From assembly GCF_002906655.1 (NCBI RefSeq), contig NZ_CP025795.1:124001-188000 (forward strand): 64,000 nucleotides of DNA. Reading direction: 5' to 3'. Positions 59,674 through 64,000 of this stretch are shown here, one piece after another. Source of the stretch: Vibrio hyugaensis. GTDB lineage: Bacteria; Pseudomonadota; Gammaproteobacteria; Enterobacterales; Vibrionaceae. The notes below the pieces were generated by a model that saw only the letters and a list, made by a program, of their open reading frames with translations, ran no database searches and was not told the origin of the DNA. Position 1 is the first letter of the stretch. Each line of letters starts with the position of its first letter. A program made the translations under genes and the position numbers.

Positions 59674-60353
59674 TCGTCATAGTTAATTTTAGGTTTCTTT
59701 AACTGCAACTTACGTTCGCGCGAGCGTAAGTCATTCCAAAGACTCAAACGTGAGGCTTTTCCTGCTAACTCTCCAGTGCCAGCAGAAGACTTCATTAGCC
59801 ATAGGTTTGAACCATTAAAACTGTAAATCGGTAGCAAGTCGCTACGTTTGGAGGCTCGAACAATGTCTGGGTTGATATTGTCGAGAATGAGCGGCTCAGA
59901 GCTTGGGGTCGGGTAGTAAGCCAATACCATGTGGAATTGATCCAGTTCGATGGCTTTAACATAGATCAAGCGCATCTTAGAATCGGGTATGCCTAGCTCC
60001 AGCAGTGAGAAGTACTTAGCAATGGTGAAATCTTCACAATCGCCCGCATTACTGCCCAAAAATTCGAGCGGTGTTGCCCAGTAGTCTTTCTTTCCCCAAA
60101 GTTTGATGTCGTCAACGAAGTAAAGTTGGTTGAAAAAGTCGTTAACGCCTGCAAGCTTCTCATGAGTCTCCAGTGTTTTAAAAAAGTCGATGTTTTCCCG
60201 CCATGTTTTCACGCGCATTCCTGCTCGCTCACCATAAACTGAAGTGACCGTATCGACCCATCGCTGTTCCTTGCTGTTGAGCGCCCCAATTTGGAACGAA
60301 AAACAACTGATGCTGATTAATAATGTAACTTTACGCTTCAATTTGGGTGGCAT
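59670..60353 (-). CDS. lapG: LapG-like periplasmic adhesin protease
   Basis: A 227-residue bacterial transglutaminase-like cysteine protease with an N-terminal signal segment. The catalytic Cys lies in SNAGDCEDFTIAKY (about residue 105), the His in QFHMVLAYY and the Asp in LILDNINPD. Acidic residues around the motif fit the calcium-binding surface of LapG. It cleaves a LapA-type adhesin N-terminal motif to release cells when c-di-GMP is low. Its partner LapD is next and overlaps. Confidence 0.93.
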   Translation of the reverse strand: MPPKLKRKVTLLISISCFSFQIGALNSKEQRWVDTVTSVYGERAGMRVKTWRENIDFFKTLETHEKLAGVNDFFNQLYFVDDIKLWGKKDYWATPLEFLGSNAGDCEDFTIAKYFSLLELGIPDSKMRLIYVKAIELDQFHMVLAYYPTPSSEPLILDNINPDIVRASKRSDLLPIYSFNGSNLWLMKSSAGTGELAGKASRLSLWNDLRSRERKLQLKKPKINYDE

Positions 60354-60466
60354 ATTCGACTCACATCACAAGTGTACCTTTGAAATGCGTTCGTGGGTGA
60401 GAAAAGTGCTTTTTATTTAACCACTTGTCGTCACTTAAGAACACATTATTTGTACCTTGCAGATAC

Positions 60467-61861
60467 TTACTCCTTCAGTGCGTTGGTTTTGGCGCTCAAA
60501 ATTGGTTTAAGCAAGTATTCCAAAACGGTTCGTTTTCCTGTGATGATATCGACCGATGCCGTCATTCCGGGAATGATTGGCAAGTCAGCATCTTGTCCAA
60601 AATTGGTTTTGTCGGTACGGACTCGAACAATGTAGAAGCTATTACCTTCTTCATCTTGGGTGGTATCCGCACTGATGTGTTCTAGTTCGCCTTCTAACCC
60701 ACCATATTTAGTGAAATCATACGCAGTAAATTTAACGATGGCGTGTAAGTCTGGGCGCAAGAAAGCAATATCTTTCGGGGCGATCTTAGCTTCTACCAAT
60801 AAAGTATCTTCGGTTGGAACGATTTCAACAATGTCCATGCCCGGCTGAATTACACCACCAACGGTATTCACATTTAAAGTCTTGATGGTGCCTGTCACCG
60901 GAGAAACCACCACGGTACGATTCACTCGGTCTTCTAGACCCACGGCGGATTCTACAAGCGCAGACAGTTGGTCTTGTGTACTGTTGAGCTTTTCTTGTTG
61001 TTCAGAACGGAATTTCAATGCCACATCAATACGATTTAGCATGGATTCTCGGATCGCCGAACGAAGCACTGGAATTTTCAGCTCACTAGACGTCATCTCA
61101 CGGCGCGTGTCATTCACTTGGCGTTGAAGTTTTAGTAGCTCAATGCGTGGTACTACACCTTCGTCAGCAAGTGGCTTGGTGATGTCTAGTTCTTTCTTCG
61201 CGAATCGGTAGCTTTGGCGCAAGTTACTCACTCGAGCTTGAATCTCAACTAAGTCTTGTTGCTTCTGCTTCACTTGCTGATCGATAACTGACAGTTGGTT
61301 ACGTAAGTTATCGAGATCTTCGCGGTATTCGGCTTTTTGACGTTGGGTTAGACGAGGTTGGTTCTCTTCAAGTATTGGAGGGAAGGTTAGTTTTCCGTAA
61401 TCCAATAAGACGCTTTGTTCCCAGTCTTTGTTTTCAAAATCGCGATTTACTTCCACACTGCTGATGGAGGCAGAAAGTTGCAATACCGAAGCCGTTAAGT
61501 TGGCAACTTGTTGTTCACGTTCACGAAAGTCAGAGCGGAATCGAGTGTCGTCAATCAACAATAGTTGTTGGCCTTTCTCTACTTGTTGGCCTTCTTTTAC
61601 TAATATCTCTTTGACCAAGCCACCTTCAAGGTTTTGTACCACTTGGATTTGAGAAGAAGGAATGACTTTGCCTTGACCAACCGTCACCTTGTCGATTTGC
61701 GCCCAAGATGCCCAGCCAATAGCAGCAACAAAAAACAACACCATAACCCACAGCATAAGGCGGGCACTACTTGGTGTGTTAAGAAGCAAAGCAGCGGTTT
61801 TATCGTCAACAAAATCCAACTCGTCGTTGCTTAGCTTGTTGTAGTTGTCTCGGCTCATCAC
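60467..61861 (-). CDS. Type I secretion membrane fusion protein (LapC/HlyD-like)
   Basis: A 464-residue HlyD-family adaptor with a cytoplasmic N-terminus (about 35 residues), one membrane helix (LMLWVMVLFFVAAIGW), a lipoyl-like half (VIPSSQIQVVQNLEGGLVKEI), long coiled coil (about 120-320), the second lipoyl half (VVSPVTGTIKTLNVNTVGGVI) and a C-terminal barrel with the family end (GKRTVLEYLLKPI). Works with the ABC exporter at 55618. First gene of the minus-strand Lap group, with a 113-bp gap before lapG and an A/T-rich leader. Confidence 0.93.
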   Translation of the reverse strand: MMSRDNYNKLSNDELDFVDDKTAALLLNTPSSARLMLWVMVLFFVAAIGWASWAQIDKVTVGQGKVIPSSQIQVVQNLEGGLVKEILVKEGQQVEKGQQLLLIDDTRFRSDFREREQQVANLTASVLQLSASISSVEVNRDFENKDWEQSVLLDYGKLTFPPILEENQPRLTQRQKAEYREDLDNLRNQLSVIDQQVKQKQQDLVEIQARVSNLRQSYRFAKKELDITKPLADEGVVPRIELLKLQRQVNDTRREMTSSELKIPVLRSAIRESMLNRIDVALKFRSEQQEKLNSTQDQLSALVESAVGLEDRVNRTVVVSPVTGTIKTLNVNTVGGVIQPGMDIVEIVPTEDTLLVEAKIAPKDIAFLRPDLHAIVKFTAYDFTKYGGLEGELEHISADTTQDEEGNSFYIVRVRTDKTNFGQDADLPIIPGMTASVDIITGKRTVLEYLLKPILSAKTNALKE

Positions 61862-61970
61862 ATTCCTTGTTATATAAAGACGTATATCTTTTTGATCTTA
61901 TTATTATTAACCGACCATGTCAGCATGCTCGGTTAATAAAAATGTGTGAAAGGGTCAGATGTTCCCTCTT

Positions 61971-63197
61971 TTACAGTGCCTTGAACTTGGTTTTATCCAA
62001 CTGATGTCGTTTTAGTTTGTCGTATAAGGTTTTTCGCGACACTTGTAATTCTAGTTGAACCTCTTTGAGTCTGCCTCTATGTCGTTGTAGTGCATCGAAC
62101 AACAAGCAATATTCAAAGTGTTCTGTGCGTTGAGTCATGCTTTGAATCTCAATGCTTTTTTCACTGCTCCAATCTTCCATGCGAAACGCATCCGGTTTGA
62201 GGGCGCGTAATTCAGCGAACTGTCTCAATTGTTTGATGTTTTCTGGCCACGCCAGTTCCGTCATTCGTTTCACTTCTTCCAAACTGATTTGTGGTGGTTG
62301 CAACTGATAACGGCTAGCGGCATGACGAACAAAATGCTTGTACAGTGGGCCGATGTCTTCTTTGCGCTCATCCAAGCTCGGCATGCGAATCAACTTAGCC
62401 AATGTCTCGATTCCTTGCGCTACTGTATTTGCTGCGCCGAACACACGTTGTAATTTGGAATGATCAAACAAGTATTGCCATTGCTGAATCGAGATGTGCT
62501 CTGCACTGTGTAAGTACAAACTACAATGACTTTTACCGTCTGTAAGATGATGTATGGCTTTGTCTAATGCGTCGAGTGAGAGTTCATACAAGTCTTCACC
62601 GGAGGCTACAATTAATTCACTTTCCGGCTTGGCATGAATATCGTGGGCGAATTGTGCAGCAAGTCTTCTGCCTGTGCCATCTTCACCAAAAAATATCAGT
62701 GGCTGGTAGAGTGAGGCGCTGATCAACGTTCGGCGAATATCGACCATCGCTTGGCTATGACCAATCATTTTAGGACCGACGTGCGTTTGCATATCGAGCT
62801 CTTTTTTCAGCCAGACGTTTTCTTGCAATAGCGTCAGTTTGTCACTGGCGTTATTCAGTGACTTCAACAATTGTTCTGTCGAGAACGGTTTTTCGAGAAA
62901 ATCATACGCACCACTTTTCATCGCCTCTACCGCCGTTTTTACATCACCATGACCAGTTAAGACAATAAATTGAAAGTGATTGTTTTTGCTTAGCAGCATG
63001 CGCATAAACTCCAAACCATTCATTACTGGCATGTGGATATCGGTAATGATCAAGGCTGGCGTGTTTGGGTCGATAATGCGTAATGCTTCGACCGCATTGG
63101 GGAAACAGGTTACCTCGATACCTTCAATCAATAATGCCTGTGACACAGCATCACGAATGTGCGGTTCATCATCGACAAAGAAAACGGGGTTATGCAT
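61971..63197 (-). CDS. NtrC/DctD-like response regulator with degenerate AAA+ domain
   Basis: A 408-residue regulator. The receiver is intact: DDEPH at 9-13, Asp about 53 in LIITDIHMPVMNG and Lys in FLEKPFS. The central domain keeps the sigma-54 activator layout (IGHSQAMVDIRRTL, MPSLDERKEDIGPLYKHFV, LAWPENIKQLRQF), but Walker A is GEDGTGRR with Lys replaced, no GAFTGA loop is found, and Walker B reads LYLHSAE. The C-terminal Fis-type helix-turn-helix (GRLKEVQLELQVSRKTLYDKL) is good. It likely binds DNA but cannot remodel sigma-54 polymerase. Overlaps the kinase gene by 8 bp. Confidence 0.88.
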   Translation of the reverse strand: MHNPVFFVDDEPHIRDAVSQALLIEGIEVTCFPNAVEALRIIDPNTPALIITDIHMPVMNGLEFMRMLLSKNNHFQFIVLTGHGDVKTAVEAMKSGAYDFLEKPFSTEQLLKSLNNASDKLTLLQENVWLKKELDMQTHVGPKMIGHSQAMVDIRRTLISASLYQPLIFFGEDGTGRRLAAQFAHDIHAKPESELIVASGEDLYELSLDALDKAIHHLTDGKSHCSLYLHSAEHISIQQWQYLFDHSKLQRVFGAANTVAQGIETLAKLIRMPSLDERKEDIGPLYKHFVRHAASRYQLQPPQISLEEVKRMTELAWPENIKQLRQFAELRALKPDAFRMEDWSSEKSIEIQSMTQRTEHFEYCLLFDALQRHRGRLKEVQLELQVSRKTLYDKLKRHQLDKTKFKAL

Positions 63198-64000
63198 AGG
63201 TGTTTTCCCCTAAGGAAGGTGTTGTAGCTAATGGAACCGTGATAACAAAAGTCATACCGTTTACTTTTTGTGTTTGAGCGTCTAAATGTTGGTAAGCGCT
63301 CAAAGCACCTTGGTAGCTCTCTAAAATACGTTTTGAAATGGTTAACCCCAAGCCCAATCCCTCGGGCTTGGTAGTGAAGAATGGGTCGAAGACTTTTGCT
63401 AAGGCACTCTCGGACATGCCTGGGCCGTTGTCGGAAACTAAAATATCGCAGTGAGTTTCTTCGCATTGCACGGCAATCGAAATTTGTGGATCAATGCAGT
63501 AGCTATCCATGGCTTGCGCCGCATTATGAAAGAGGTTAATCAGCACTTGCTCAAGCTCAACGCTGTGAATCGCTAACCTCACGTTATATTCGATAGTTGG
63601 CACTTTTAATGTTACGCCTTGCTTGATCAGCTTGTTACTCAAAATTCGCGTGGCGTTGTGTACAGCATCATGCAGGATGGCGACTTCGCTGTGTTGGTTG
63701 CTGTCGGTTTTGCGTGTAAAGACTTTTAAACGAGCAATGACTTCGGCAATCGTGTCGTTGAGTGACAGCATCTTATCCAAATTGCTTGCCACCATAGGGT
63801 AACGCTCCTTTGCCATCAAACGTTGTGAGTTTTCGGTGTAGGTTCGCAGCGCGGCAAGCGGCTGGTTAATTTCGTGATTGATGCTGGCGGACAGCTCCCC
63901 AAGCAGTGCGAGTTTGGCGGCTTGAGTCAACTCTTGTTGAGTTTGCTTGAGTTCTTGCTGACTCTTCTCATATTGATGCACGGTTTGCTGCAATTTGTGG
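63190..64000 (-). CDS. DctB-like sensor histidine kinase (partial, runs off the window)
   Basis: The C-terminal part of a kinase whose start lies beyond 64000; at least 267 residues are visible. A coiled coil is followed by HisKA with the phosphoacceptor in GELSASINHEINQPLAAL, the N box INLFHNAAQAM, G boxes DNGPGM and GLGLGLTISK, as in the DctB/NtrB group. The stop overlaps the start of the response regulator gene, so they form a pair. The sensor domain is out of view. Confidence 0.9.
   Translation of the reverse strand, partial: HKLQQTVHQYEKSQQELKQTQQELTQAAKLALLGELSASINHEINQPLAALRTYTENSQRLMAKERYPMVASNLDKMLSLNDTIAEVIARLKVFTRKTDSNQHSEVAILHDAVHNATRILSNKLIKQGVTLKVPTIEYNVRLAIHSVELEQVLINLFHNAAQAMDSYCIDPQISIAVQCEETHCDILVSDNGPGMSESALAKVFDPFFTTKPEGLGLGLTISKRILESYQGALSAYQHLDAQTQKVNGMTFVITVPLATTPSLGENTYA

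Noticed and set aside
1..64000. CRISPR array, tRNA or rRNA genes
   Set aside because: No spaced identical repeats of the right size, no cloverleaf or rRNA signature sequences were recognised on reading.

Overview
The window is the replication-origin region of the second chromosome of a Vibrio, probably of the Harveyi clade. The direct evidence is a 656-residue RctB initiator (20384-22354, minus), an adjacent iteron origin with ATCA repeats, six phased ATGATCA iterons and a DnaA box, and chromosome-II type parA and parB. Nine perfect copies of the chromosome-II centromere motif TTTACANTGTAAA are scattered from 728 to 32490. No tRNA, rRNA, CRISPR array, transposase or integrase was seen.

Left arm (1-17.5 kb). 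A minus-strand run from 7374 to 41 looks like one transcription unit. It encodes a periplasmic protein, a LolD-like ATPase, a FtsX/MacB-like permease, a LolA-like protein, a beta-barrel protein, a LytS-type kinase, a LytTR regulator and a zinc-metallopeptidase-like protein. Then come a LysR regulator divergent from an HlyD/DUF2955 efflux pair, a RodA/FtsW protein, a YebC-family protein (YeeN type), a hybrid kinase divergent from a periplasmic binding protein, and a NADAR-GTP cyclohydrolase II fusion.

Origin (17.8-28.4 kb). A Fur-box-controlled pair of Opp/Dpp-type ATPase genes plus an unknown gene precede rctB in convergent orientation. Three RctB-type iterons lie in and after that unknown gene. 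The origin spans about 22.35-23.25 kb, followed by parA, parB, tmcA and a cluster of four parS2 sites.

Murein recycling (30-40 kb). After a FapA-like protein, a CatB-like acetyltransferase and a LysR regulator come a porin, MurP, MurQ and the divergent regulator MurR, then MpaA and MppA. Together they would import and process N-acetylmuramic acid and murein peptides. A CRP-like site and a palindrome lie between murQ and murR.

Accessory island (about 40.1-54.6 kb). This visibly AT-rich block is the most unusual part. Thirteen consecutive genes encode small (about 100-125 residues) diverged paralogues with signal peptides and usually two or four cysteines. At least four decayed relatives are recognisable between or beside them. 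Next comes a 2502-residue Sec-secreted protein with an SpvB-like N-terminus, seven cysteine-paired FG-GAP-like repeats, YD repeats, an RHS core and a unique C-terminus. A small membrane protein and one more member of the small secreted family follow. The island ends at a strong bidirectional terminator.

Right arm (54.6-64 kb). An MscS-like channel is followed by a minus-strand Lap-type system: a type I secretion ATPase, LapD-like c-di-GMP receptor, LapG-like protease and HlyD-type adaptor. No adhesin gene is in the window. Last come a response regulator whose AAA+ domain has lost its sigma-54 activator motifs and its partner kinase, which runs off the window end.
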